This document shows, one piece after another, positions 9,564-18,444 of a stretch of DNA of 64,000 nt (position 1 is its first letter; the number at the start of each line of letters is the position of its first letter). Under the pieces are notes generated by a model. That model made no database searches, had not been told where the DNA came from, and saw only the letters and a list, made by a program, of their open reading frames with translations. This DNA is from GCA-003244245 sp963823755. GTDB lineage: Bacteria > Actinomycetota > Actinomycetes > Mycobacteriales > Pseudonocardiaceae. The stretch covers positions 1 through 64,000 of the forward strand of contig CAWGMP010000021.1 in the NCBI GenBank assembly GCA_963823755.1. Reading direction: 5' to 3'. The position numbers and the translations under genes are program-made.

Positions 9564-10842
9564 GTGAGTGGACCGAAGTCTGTGGACAAGCCGTGTGATA
9601 TTTCCAAGTGGGTGGTGTGGGAGGCGTATCAGAGGGTCAAGGCCAACAAGGGTGCGGCCGGGGTGGATGACGTGGCGATCGCCGAGTTCGAACGGGACCG
9701 CGATAAGCATCTTTATCGTGTGTGGAATCGCATGTCGTCGGGGAGCTATTTTCCGCCACCGGTCAAGGCCGTCGAGGTTCCCAAGCCTGGTGGTAAGGGA
9801 GTGAGAGTGCTCGGGGTGCCCACCATCGCGGATCGGGTCGCCCAGACGGTAGCCAGGATGTATCTGGAGCCGAAGGTGGAACCGGTGTGTCACCTTCGAC
9901 TCTTATGGTTATCGTCCTGGTCGCTCGGCGTTGGACGCGGTAGGGGCATGTCGACGGCGGTGTTGGAGAACGGACTGGGTTGTTGACCTGGATATTAAGA
10001 AGTTCTTCGACACGGTGCCGCATGATCTTGTTCTCAAGGCGGTGGCGCATCACACCGATCAGAGGTGGATCCTGCTGTATGTGACCCGGTGGCTTCAAGC
10101 GCCGATGCAGCAGCGGGATGGCACGCTGGTCGCTCGGGATCGTGGGACCCCGCAGGGGTCGGCGATGTCACCGTTGTTGGCTAACTTGTTCATGCATTAT
10201 GCGTTCGATTCGTGGATGGTTCGTGAGTACCCGGGCCTGACGTTCGAGCGGTATTGTGATGACGTGGTGGTGCACTGCGCTAGCGAGCAACAGGCCCGTG
10301 GGGTGCAAGGTGCTATCGCGGCGCGACTGGCGCAGGTCGGTCTGGAGTTGCATCCAGAGAAAACCCGCGTGGTGTACTGTCGGGATGCTGACCGGTGTGG
10401 CGATCATGAGGTCACGTCGTTCACGTTCCTGGGGTATACGTTTCGTCCGCGACTGGCTAAGAACAAGTACGGGAAGCATTTTGTGAGCTTCCTGCCGGCG
10501 GTCAGCCGCGACGCGGTCGTCGCGATGGGTCGCGAGGTTCGCTCGTGGCGTATCGCGAAGCGTAGTGACAAGTCTCTGAACGACCTTGCGCGGATGTTCA
10601 ACAGCATCGTGCAAGGGTGGATCAACTACTTTGGGCGCTTCTACAAGTCCATGTTGTATCCCCTCCTTCGGCGACTCAACCAGCACCTGGTGCGCTGGGC
10701 CTGCCGGAAATACAAACGGTTGAAACGTCGAGAGCGAAAAGCCATGCACTGGCTAGCCGAGGTCGCCAAAAGGGCACCCCGCCTATTCGCTCACTGGCGG
10801 TTCGGATTGCGTCCTGATGGCTGGGCAATGGGAGCCGGATGA
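9564..10842 (+). pseudogene. Group II intron reverse transcriptase (RT of intron C), one frameshift
   Basis: Frame 1 (from 9564) gives the RT N-terminus through VRVLGVPTIADRVAQ. Near 9885-9899 the frame changes, and frame 2 continues with DSYGYRPGRSALDAV, VDLDIKKFFDTVPH, GTPQGSAMSPLLANLFMHY, the active site RYCDD (a cysteine variant of YADD), and the maturase thumb (SIVQGWINYFGRF). Total length would be about 425 residues, normal for a compact RT without endonuclease. One base change in the RT finger region breaks the gene. The start (ATG or GTG near 9564) follows AGGAGGAG. The stop codon lies inside domain V. Confidence 0.85.
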
Positions 10843-10865
10843 GTCGAGAGGCTCAAGTCCGGTTC
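10832..10865 (+). ncRNA. Group II intron domain V (intron C)
   Basis: This is a 34-base hairpin that starts GAGCCGG, ends CCGGTTC, and has a GAGA-type loop. It overlaps the last eleven bases of the RT gene. A strong domain VI hairpin (GGCTGGGGG / CCCCCAGCC) follows and ends at CCTAC. Confidence 0.85.
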
Positions 10866-10900
10866 TGCGAGGGGCTGGGGGTGCGATTCCCCCAGCCTAC

Positions 10901-11483
10901 TCTCCTTGTCCTCATGGTCTCCGGTGACCGGCACCACGCCGAGGCACTCCGTGAGCGGGTGACAACCATCCTCGCCCCGCTGGGGCTGCGGCTGGCACTG
11001 GAGAAGACCCGCACGGTCCACATCGACGAGGGCTTCGACTTCCTCGGATTCCATATCCGCCGGATGCGGAAACGAGGAACGAACAAGCACTACGTCTACA
11101 CTACACCGTCCAAGAAGGCCATTCAGAAGGTCAAGGATAAAGTGAAAGTTAAGACGTACAGGTCAACCCGCCACCAGGATCTTGAGACGCTGATCCGTAA
11201 CCTCAACAGATCCCTGCGCGGGTGGGCGAACTACTTCCGATACGGGGTGTCCAAGGCGGTGTTCAGCGCGGTCGACCACCACGCGTGGGGCCGGTTGATG
11301 CGCTGGATACGCGCCAAGTACGCGGGCAGACACCGACTCGGAATGGCACAACTTCGCCGTCGCTTCTGTGACAAAGGGTGGAGATTCGCCCACAACGGGG
11401 TCGCCTTCACCGGCGCAGCCAGCGTCCCGATAACCCGCTACCGCTACCGCGGCAGCAAAATCCCGACCCCCTGGACCCCCTAA
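10901..11483 (+). pseudogene. Group II intron reverse transcriptase, C-terminal half (RT of intron F)
   Basis: Directly after the 3' end of intron C the frame reads LLVLMVSGDRHHAEALRERV, which is what follows YADD in maturases. The thumb/maturase domain continues (HIDEGFDFLGFHIRRM, TLIRNLNRSLRGWANYFRYGVSKAVF) and ends with RYRYRGSKIPTPW. The N-terminal half with YADD is not in the window and should lie upstream of base 1. It is not RT1: RT1's relatives have an HNH C-terminus of different sequence. This RT gene was therefore interrupted just after its YADD codons by intron C. Confidence 0.85.
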
Positions 11484-11532
11484 CCGGACAACAACCACCA
11501 CAGGCAGTTAACCAACGGGCAAGACACGTGGA

Positions 11533-11566
11533 GAGCCCGGTATGCGGAGACGCATACGCCGGGTTC
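11533..11566 (+). ncRNA. Group II intron domain V (outermost intron F)
   Basis: This is a 34-base hairpin that starts GAGCCCGG, ends CCGGGTTC, and has a GAGA loop and perfect outer stem. It lies 50 bases after the RT gene. A domain VI hairpin follows and ends at GGCCTAC (11624), after which the integrase gene resumes. Confidence 0.88.
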
Positions 11567-11624
11567 GGAAGGGGGCCCCGGGAAGCGGACCGGTGGCAAC
11601 ACCGGCACCGCGCCCGGGGCCTAC

Positions 11625-12094
11625 CTTACGGTGGAGCACGCCACCCGCCGGGTGCACATTCTAGGAGTGACCGCCCATCCGTCTGGGCAGTGGTCACTCA
11701 GGACGCCCGTAGCCTGACCATGGATCTGGGCGACCGGATCAGCCAGTTCCGCTTCCTCATCCGAGACAGGGATACCCAGTTCACCCTGGCATTCGACAGT
11801 GGGTTCCGCAGCGAGAACATCACGATCGTCACGGCACCGCCGCGAACCCCACGCGCGAACTGTTACGCTAAGCGATTCGTGCGCACCATCCGCGCCGAGT
11901 GCACCGACCGCATCCTGATCTACCACCAACACCACGCCACCAGGGTCCTATCGGAGTATGCCCAGCATTACAACGGTCATCGACCCCACCAGTCCCGAGA
12001 CCAACGTGCACCCAACGACGACCATCGCCCAGTAGCCATATCAGTCCACAGGCCCATCCGACGTCATCAAGCACTCGGCGGCATGATCAACTAA
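11625..12094 (+). pseudogene. Integrase-core transposase remnant, interrupted by the intron nest
   Basis: Just after intron F the frame reads LTVEHATRRVHILGVTAHPSGQW, the middle of an rve-type (DDE) integrase transposase. One G appears missing near 11690, after which the reading continues in another frame with MDLGDRISQFRFLIRDRD, APPRTPRANCYAKRFVRTIRAECTDR, and the end ALGGMIN. The N-terminal part should lie upstream of the window, beyond intron F's 5' half. The same family occurs as a second remnant at 13234-14091. It is dead because of both the intron and the frameshift. Confidence 0.82.
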
Positions 12095-12178
12095 CACTAC
12101 CCCGCCGCCTGATCTGGTCAACGAAACCACAGGCCACCGGCGTGCCACGAGTTGGGAGCGGCACAGTCGGTGGTCCGG

Positions 12179-13012
12179 TCATAGTTCTGTGTGGTGGTCG
12201 GGGTCTGCGCCGAGTCGGTTGTCGCGGTTCAGGGCGCTGAGCGCGGCCATTTCCTTGTCGGAGAGGGCGAAGGTGAACACGTTGAGGTTCTGCGCCATCC
12301 GTCCTGGGTCGGCTGACTTGGGGATCGGGACGTTGCCGAGTTGAAGGTGCCAGCGCAACACGATCTGCGCGGGACTGCGCGTGTGTGCGGCTGCCATGTC
12401 GGTGATCTTCGGATGGTGGAGGATGTCGGTGCCGGCGCCGAGCGGGCTCCATGCCTGCGTCACGATGCGGTGTTGTGTGTGCCAGGCGAGTAGCTTGGCC
12501 TGGGAGAAGTCGGGGTGCAGCTCGATCTGGTTGACGACGGGCCATCGGCCGGTCTCGGTGACGAGGTGGTCGATCTGGGCGGGCGTGAAGTTCGAGACGC
12601 CGATTGATCGGACCAGGTTCCGTTCGCGGAGTTCGATGAAGGCCCGCCAGGTGTCGAGGTAACGACCGCGGTCGGGGAGGGGCCAGTGGATCAGATAGAG
12701 ATCGATGTAGTCGACGCCGAGCCGGTTGCGGCTTTCCTCGAACCCGGCCAGCGTCTCGTCGTAGCCGTGCTGGGCACCACGCAGCTTGGTGGTAATGAAG
12801 ATCTCGTCGCGGGGAACGGGGGAGGCGGTGATCGCGTCGCCGACGCCGGTTTCGTTGCCATACAGGGCGGCCGTATCGATCAGCCGGTAGCCCAGGGCGA
12901 GCGCCTCGGTTACTGCCTCGCGTGCCTGCGCGTTGTCCAGTGGCCAGGTGCCCAGGCCAAGGTGCGGCATTGCGCGGCCGTCTAGCAGGGTGATGGTCGG
13001 TGCGGTGGTCAT
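12179..13012 (-). CDS. Aldo/keto reductase (2,5-diketo-D-gluconate reductase-like)
   Basis: This is a 277-residue AKR of normal length. It has the catalytic tetrad: Asp and Tyr in LIDTAALYGNE, Lys in FITTKL, and His in YLIHWPLP. The NADPH-binding end is IPKSADPGRMAQN. Family members reduce aldehydes and ketones with NADPH in the cytosol; the substrate cannot be read from sequence. The ATG at 13012 follows GAAGGGAG. It sits between two integrase-transposase remnants facing opposite ways, which suggests it is a passenger of mobile DNA. Confidence 0.93.
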   Translation of the reverse strand: MTTAPTITLLDGRAMPHLGLGTWPLDNAQAREAVTEALALGYRLIDTAALYGNETGVGDAITASPVPRDEIFITTKLRGAQHGYDETLAGFEESRNRLGVDYIDLYLIHWPLPDRGRYLDTWRAFIELRERNLVRSIGVSNFTPAQIDHLVTETGRWPVVNQIELHPDFSQAKLLAWHTQHRIVTQAWSPLGAGTDILHHPKITDMAAAHTRSPAQIVLRWHLQLGNVPIPKSADPGRMAQNLNVFTFALSDKEMAALSALNRDNRLGADPDHHTEL

Positions 13013-13146
13013 GACGGGCTCCCTTCAGAGCGGTCCGGCATCCACAACAGCTCGGCGGCGACGGCGATGTCCTCGGCCTGTCCGGTGCGAACGGCTTCTC
13101 CGAGCATCCTGGAGCACTCCCGCGACGGCGAGCGGATGGAGGGCAC
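13009..13146 (-). CDS. Short open frame overlapping the aldo/keto reductase start
   Basis: A 45-codon frame (GTG start near 13146; stop overlapping the next ATG in the form ATGA) reads SRMLGEAVRTGQAEDIAVAAELLWM. The four-base overlap suggests translational coupling. The sequence could be the tail of a truncated regulator gene whose 5' part was lost to the neighbouring transposase. I do not recognise a family with certainty. Confidence 0.3.
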   Translation of the reverse strand: MPSIRSPSRECSRMLGEAVRTGQAEDIAVAAELLWMPDRSEGSPS

Positions 13147-13233
13147 CGTTGTGTTATCGAGCGTCCCCGCACGCAGCGCTATCCTGGCCGCGTGGGGGGT
13201 TTAAAAGTCGGCCACCTACGCTGAGCAGCAGCT

Positions 13234-14091
13234 TTATGCTGTGCGTTCGTATTCGTTGATCAAGCCACCGAGAATCGGGCGGCGCGTGATCCGTTCATCG
13301 TTGAGGTCTGCCAGGGGTCGGTCGGTCGTGGTGGGTGATGGTCGCGGGCGGGTGGGGTCGTCGGCCGTTGTCGTGCTGACCGTACTGCGTGAGTACCAGA
13401 CGCAGGTGCCGCTGACTGAAGATCAATATGCGGTCGGTGAGTTCGGCTCGCAGGGTGCGCACGAACCGTTCGGCGAAACAGTTCGCCCGGGGGCACCGCG
13501 GAGGAATCCGGACCACGTGGATGCCCGCCTCGGCCAGGACAGCGTCGAATGATGCGCTGAACTGGCCTGCTCGGTCGCGGAGGAGGAACCGGAACCAGGT
13601 GATATGGAAGAAGTCACAGGCCAACATCGTCGACGCCGGGGCGCGCAGGAACTGCCGCCAGGTCGTGTCGGTGTCCCGGACCAGTGCGGGGGTATCCGTA
13701 ACCCCTGCAGGACGCGGCGGATCGTCGGCGCCTCCACGCGGTGGCCGAGTGTGAGCAGCTCACCCTGGATTCTCTGGTATCCCCAGGTGGGATTCTCCTG
13801 GGCCAGGCGCTCGATCAGCACGGCCACAGCGTCCTCGACGGGTGGATGGCCGCGACCGGGGTGGATACGTCCATTTCTTGGCGACCAGGTGACGATGCCA
13901 CCGCAGGATCGTGCCCGGTGTGACCACGCGATGTCCGCGCAGCATCTGCGGCAGCCTCTGGACGAACGCGGCGAAGACCGCTCGGTCTGCCCAGTCCAGG
14001 CGGGGCTGGGGGTTGGCTCGGCGCAGCACGGCGACTTCATGATCATGATCAGGTACAGCAGTCGAAACAGCACGGCATGCGATCGTGACAT
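13234..14091 (-). pseudogene. Integrase-core transposase remnant with several frameshifts and an internal deletion
   Basis: Pieces of one rve-type transposase follow each other in different frames. They are RANPQPRLDWADRAVFAAF and GTILRWHRHLVAKKW; then ENPTWGYQRIQGELLTLGH; then LACDFFHITWFRFLLRDRAGQF, where about 45 residues of the catalytic core are missing after FFHITW; then PRCPRANCFAERFVRTLRAEL; and a frameshifted end ILGGLINEYERTA. The final motif matches the other remnant at 11625-12094. The gene is clearly dead. Confidence 0.82.
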
Positions 14092-14155
14092 GATTATGTG
14101 TCGTCGTTGAATCCCCAGGTCACCACGCCTGTGACGAGTTTTGGCGCGGCGCAGG

Positions 14156-14413
14156 TCACTTGCCGGCCCATTGGACTTCGACCACGTCCACTCGCTGGTC
14201 GCGTTCCATGATCAGGTAGGTGACCAACCCGTAGCCGCCCGGCCCGAAGACCAGCTGCCGTACCGGCCCGTCAGGGTTGGCCTCGTTCAGCGGCCTGCCG
14301 TTCCATGGTAACAGCTTCATCACTCCCAGCGTCTCCGCGTAGCCCGGGAGGGCCTCGACGGGAAGGGCGGTGACTTGCTCGCGTGCCTGGTCGTGAGTGA
14401 CGAGGCGGTACAC
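14156..14413 (-). CDS. Putative type II toxin, RelE/ParE-like
   Basis: This is an 85-residue protein starting MYRLVTHDQAREQVTALP and ending LIMERDQRVDVVEVQWAGK. Size, the N-terminal helical pair and the C-terminal strand resemble RelE/ParE-like small proteins that follow DUF6247 genes in actinobacteria. A role as an mRNA interferase or gyrase inhibitor is an inference. The gene starts with GTG and overlaps the upstream partner gene, as usual for toxin-antitoxin operons. Confidence 0.6.
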   Translation of the reverse strand: MYRLVTHDQAREQVTALPVEALPGYAETLGVMKLLPWNGRPLNEANPDGPVRQLVFGPGGYGLVTYLIMERDQRVDVVEVQWAGK

Positions 14414-14739
14414 CTACCGACCAGCCGGGCCGCGATGATGTCGGCCATCTCCTCTTCCGACGCCGCACCGGGTGGCACTTCCCCGGTGCGCAGGGTGTGG
14501 TCGGCCCGGGCCAGCACCTCTCGCCAATGGTCGTGGCCGCGGTGGTTCGCCGAGCGGGCGATGCGGCGCCATTGCTCCAGGAACGCCTCCAGCTTGTCCA
14601 GCCGTCGCGTCTGGGCGGCCGTGTCGAGGGCGGCCTGGAACTGTTCGTCGAAGCTCTCGACGTCCTCGGGCGGGATCGCTTCCCGCAGCTCCGCTGGGGA
14701 GGCGTTGGCGTAGGGGAGCTGCACAGCGGTGGCGGCCAT
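14320..14739 (-). CDS. DUF6247-like protein, putative antitoxin
   Basis: The first 110 residues (ASPAELREAIPPEDVESFDEQFQAALDTAAQTRRLDKLEAFLEQWRRIA in outline) match the DUF6247 pattern: a helical acidic protein with a conserved FLxQWRRIA segment. The frame then runs on for another 94 bases inside the toxin gene, reading unlike-protein text. A normal end would be TAG directly before the toxin's GTG (in the neighbouring frame), so a one-base change near 14415 may have lost the stop. It is probably the antitoxin of the pair with 14156-14413. Confidence 0.55.
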   Translation of the reverse strand: MAATAVQLPYANASPAELREAIPPEDVESFDEQFQAALDTAAQTRRLDKLEAFLEQWRRIARSANHRGHDHWREVLARADHTLRTGEVPPGAASEEEMADIIAARLVGRCTASSLTTRHASKSPPFPSRPSRATRRRWE

Positions 14740-14789
14740 GAGGTGAGGTTAGACGCTGAGCGCCCGTCCGCCAGGTCACGGCGCGGTGT

Positions 14790-15005
14790 GTGCCGACTTA
14801 CTTGTGGGTGCCGAACAGCTCATCCACCGCGGACCGCACCGCCGCGCAGGTCGCCCGGATCCTGCGGGGCTCGGGCGGTTATTCGCCGTCGGAGTCCACG
14901 CTGCTGCGGCTGTTTCACCGCCGCGAGTTGAGGGGCTCCACCGCTGGCGGCGGTTCAGTGTTCGGCCGGTTCGAGGCCCAGACACCCAACGAGCCCAAGG
15001 GGTGA
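14790..15005 (+). pseudogene. Transposase fragment (DNA-binding part)
   Basis: The frame reads DRTAAQVARILRGSGGYSPSESTLLRLFHRRELRG and then VFGRFEAQTPNE. This is the helix-turn-helix segment preceding the integrase core of IS481/Mu-like transposases. Neither the start nor the catalytic core is present, so it is a short relic. Confidence 0.55.
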
Positions 15006-15051
15006 TGCGTTGCACGGTAGGTCTTCCATGTAGAGTCAACCGGCCTGCTGC

Positions 15052-16278
15052 CTACTCTGCCGGTGATGTGCGCGCTGCCCACCCGAGGGTCGTGAGTGCG
15101 ATCAGCATCCACGCTGCTAGGTACGTGAAGGCCACTGCCGGGGACGTGACCGTGTACAGCAGCCCCGCGAGGACGCTTGCGGCGACGTTTCCGATCGCTT
15201 GCGCGGTCGCGAGAAGCCCGAACGCTGAGCCGCGGACCTCTGGCGGGGCGAAGGCGGCTACGGCGGCGTGCTCGGCGGTCTCCGCGCATCCGATCCCGAC
15301 GCCGGCTAGGGCGAAGGCGATCAGAAGTACCACGATCACTGGGCCGGACACGGCGAAGAGCAGGTAGGCGAGCAGGAACGCGGCGATCCCCACCGCCATG
15401 ACGAGCAGCGGACCATGTCGGCCGAGCTTGTCGGAGAACCCACCCGCCGGGAACGACACGATCGTCGCGGCGATGTTGTAGATCGCATAGAGGCTGATCG
15501 CTACCTGGGCGGCTACGTCCGCCCCGCGGCCAGGAGTGAGCACGTCGGTCGTCCGAAGGATGAGGAGTGTGGCCGCGACGTTGCCCACCTCGAATGTGGT
15601 GAACCCGGCCATGACTCGACCGAGCTGGCCTGTGAGGACCGGACGGATCTGGAAGCGGAGCTTTTTTGCGCTCGGCGATCTTTGGTCGCTTCGCTTGCCG
15701 GATCGTGTAGACGATCGCGACCGCCGCCAGCAGGCCTGGGATGACTGACACCAGGATCGCGGTGCGCACGCTGAACATCGACACCAGCGCGAGGGCCAGC
15801 AGCGGCCCGACGATGGCGCCGAGGTTGTCCATGGTGCGCTCGAACCCGTACGCCCGCCCGTACGCCTGCGTGGGCACCACGTCGGCGAGAAGTGCATTGC
15901 GGGCGGGCACGCGCAGGCCCCGCGCTGCCCAGGCCGCACCACGCAGGACGCCGGCTTGCACCACTGATGTTGTCGCGCCGATCAGTGCTGAGAGCGCCGC
16001 GGTCGCGGAGTACCCGCCGACCGCGACCGCCCGCCGCCGTGGGGGGTCATCGGCCAAGGTGCCCCCGACGAACCGGCCGGCGCCGGCCAGTCCCTCGGAT
16101 ATCCCCTCGATCAGGCCCAGTGCGGCGGCCGGTGCCCCCAAGGTTGAGGTTACGAAGCGGCCATGGCCATGGCCATGGGCGAGGTCGGGACCTCGTGGCC
16201 CACGTCTGCGAGGAAACTCGCCGTGCCGATGCCTCCGACACCTGATGTCAGCCAGGGCCACCGTGCGGCCCTCGACAC
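15052..16278 (-). pseudogene. MFS transporter with at least two frameshifts
   Basis: A 12-helix major facilitator protein can be assembled from three frames. The N-terminus is GVGGIGTASFLADVGHEVPTS from a GTG near 16278. The middle includes GLIEGISEGLAGAGRFVGGTLAD and AYGRAYGFERTMDNLGAIVGPLLAL. The C-terminal half is in a third frame (GGFSDKLGRHGPLLVMAVGI to the stop at 15052). The first shift lies at a triple CCATGG repeat near 16160-16178 and the second at a run of six T near 15662. Both are slippage-prone sites. It would be an efflux-type permease of the inner membrane if intact; the substrate is unknown. Confidence 0.8.
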
Positions 16279-16606
16279 CTCCGTTTCGTAGTCCCGCACA
16301 TCCGAAAGTGAACGCGCTACGGAGCAGCATTTGCAGAATTCCGGTCCATCATCTTGCAGCGTATGATGCGCTACTGTCGGTTCCGACCATCCAGGCCCCG
16401 TCGGTGCCGGAGCCGCGTCAGAGACCGGGGACTGTCGTGGCGGTGGTGATCTCCCGCGCAGCGCGCCCGAGGACTGTCCGGCTGCCGGTCCGACGCGCAA
16501 GCCGAACCGCATGGTCTGCGCCCGGTATCCGGCCCTTTATAGTTGTCTCAGGTGTGCCGGGAAGTCTGGTCGGCGGTCTTGTCGTCGACCCTTCCCGGAG
16601 GAGCGC

Positions 16607-18173
16607 ATGGGCATGCCGTCGGGTCACATCATGCCTCGTCTGTTCGGTCGGGGTAGCTGGGGTGAGGTTCGCCGGATCGGTGACATCCTGCGCACCGAGA
16701 CCGTCGGTGGGGCGCTGCTGGTCGCTGCTGCCGTGGTCGCGTTGGTGTGGGCCAACTCGCCGTGGAGTGATACCTACCGTGCCCTGAGCGGTCTGCGGAT
16801 TGGCCCGTCGGCGCTGCACTTGGACTTGACGCTGGCCCAGTGGGCCGCCGACGGCCTGCTCGCGGTTTTCTTCTTCGTCGCCGGGCTGGAACTCAAACGT
16901 GAGTTCGTCGCAGGCGATCTGCGCGATCCCCGACAAGCCGCGTTGCCGGTCGCCGCCGCTGTCGGCGGGATGGTCGCGCCGGTGCTGGTTTACCTCGGTG
17001 TCAACGCCGGATTCAGCGATGGTGCACTCACCGGCTGGGCCGTCCCCACTGCTACCGACATCGCGTTCGCCCTGGCCGTTCTCGCGGTCATCAGCACTCA
17101 CCTGCCCGCGACGCTGCGCATCTTCTTGCTCACTCTCGCCGTGGTCGACGACCTGCTCGCGATCATGATCATCGCCCTGTTCTACACCGGCTCGCTGCGG
17201 CTGCTCCCGCTCGTGCTGGTGCTGGTGCTGGTCCCGTTGTCTGTTCGCGTTGCTGGTGCAGCGCCGGGTGCGGTCGTGGTGGCTGCTGCTGCCGCTGGCT
17301 GCGGTCACGTGGGTGCTGGTCCACGAATCGGGGGTGCACGCCACGGTCGCCGGGGTGCTGCTCGGGTTCACCGTCCCCATCGCCTGCCGCGCCCAAGGTC
17401 CCGGACCGGGGCTGGCCGAGCACTTCGAGCATCGCTGGCGGCCGATCTCGGCAGGGGTCGCGGTGCCGGTGTTCGCGTTCTTCGCCGCTGGTGTCGCCAT
17501 CGGTGACAGGCTGGGCGCCTCGCTCGCGGACTCGGTGATGCTGGGCATCGTCACTGGTCTGGTGGTCGGCAAGACCATCGGCGTGCTCGGCGCGACCTGG
17601 TTGGTGCAGCGCTTCACCCATGCACGCCTCGCCGAGGGACTGAGCTGGTGGGACGTGCTCGGCCTCGCGCTGCTCGCCGGTATCGGCTTCACCGTCGCCC
17701 TGCTCATCGGCGAACTCGCCTTCGGCGCAGGCAGCGAACGCGACGCCCACGCCAAGATCGGCGTTCTGCTCGGCTCGCTGGTTTCCGCACTGCTCGCGAC
17801 CATCGTGTTGCGCATCCGCAACCGCCACTACCGGCAACTGTGCGTCGATGAGGAACGCGACACCGACGCTGATGGCATACCGGACGTCTACGAAACCGCC
17901 GCACCCCCACCTACTACCTCCTCACCCCCATCCGACAAAATCAACACCACCTTGCGCATCATCACCGCCCTGTTGGCACTGCGCGACCACGTGATCGCAC
18001 CCCTCCTCGCCGGGATCCGAAGCCCCCGACTCGGGCCGCAAACCCACCCACTGGACCCGCGTCGACCGCGACTACGAAACCCTCCGGATCAACATGCACA
18101 CCCTCTTCCACGACCTCGGCATCACCACCACCGGAGCCGCCGCGGCATAGACAACTTCTTGTCGATCGGATGA
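16607..18173 (+). pseudogene. nhaA: NhaA Na+/H+ antiporter, frameshifted, with unusual C-terminal tail
   Basis: The ATG at 16607 follows GGAGGAG. Frame 1 holds NhaA hallmarks: FFFVAGLELKREF, PVAAAVGGMVAPVLVY, the TATDIAFALAV segment with the cation-binding region, and LAVVDDLLAIMIIALFY with the paired aspartates. Around 17237, next to tandem GTGCTG repeats (17215-17235), the frame changes, and frame 2 continues with HATVAGVLLGFTVPI and GIGFTVALLIGELAF. After the last helix (about 17830) a hydrophilic tail follows. Its final part reads better in a third frame (WTRVDRDYETLRINMHTLFHDLGI), which looks like the end of an unrelated mobile-element protein. It would exchange Na+ for H+ at the membrane if functional. 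Confidence 0.82.
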
Positions 18174-18444
18174 TCCCAAGCGCCTAGTAGGTCACAGCTT
18201 GCAGGTGGCGTTTACGGCACCACAGGTTCAAGTCCGAGAGACTTGCGACTAACCACCTGTATCACTCGTGATCCCGCAGCGTAACTCGGCGGATCGTGTA
18301 CCTAACTCCTCGTCGTTGGCACGTGGGGCCAGCCAACGGTTCGATCTGTCGAAGTCGTTAGGCTGCGGTCCAGGGATGCGACCGGGAAGACCTGTGACGG
18401 TGGAGCCGGGCAGCTCCGGGTCGGGCTCCATCACTGGAGGAGAA

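Larger units (their letters stand above)
9511..10900 (+). mobile_element. Group II intron C, 3' part (domain IV RT gene to 3' end)
   Basis: After intron B ends, the text immediately before the RT gene of a second intron lineage appears (9511-9563, including AGGAGGAG). The RT gene, domain V (10832-10865) and a domain VI hairpin ending CCTAC at about 10900 follow. The 5' ribozyme part (about 500 bases) is not between intron D and intron B. It must lie upstream of the window or be lost. The 3' end falls inside the RT gene of intron F. Confidence 0.7.

Noticed and set aside
18190..18252. tRNA-like text with a T-loop motif (GGTTCAAGTCC) after nhaA
   Set aside because: The bases flanking the loop do not pair and no acceptor or anticodon stem can be drawn.
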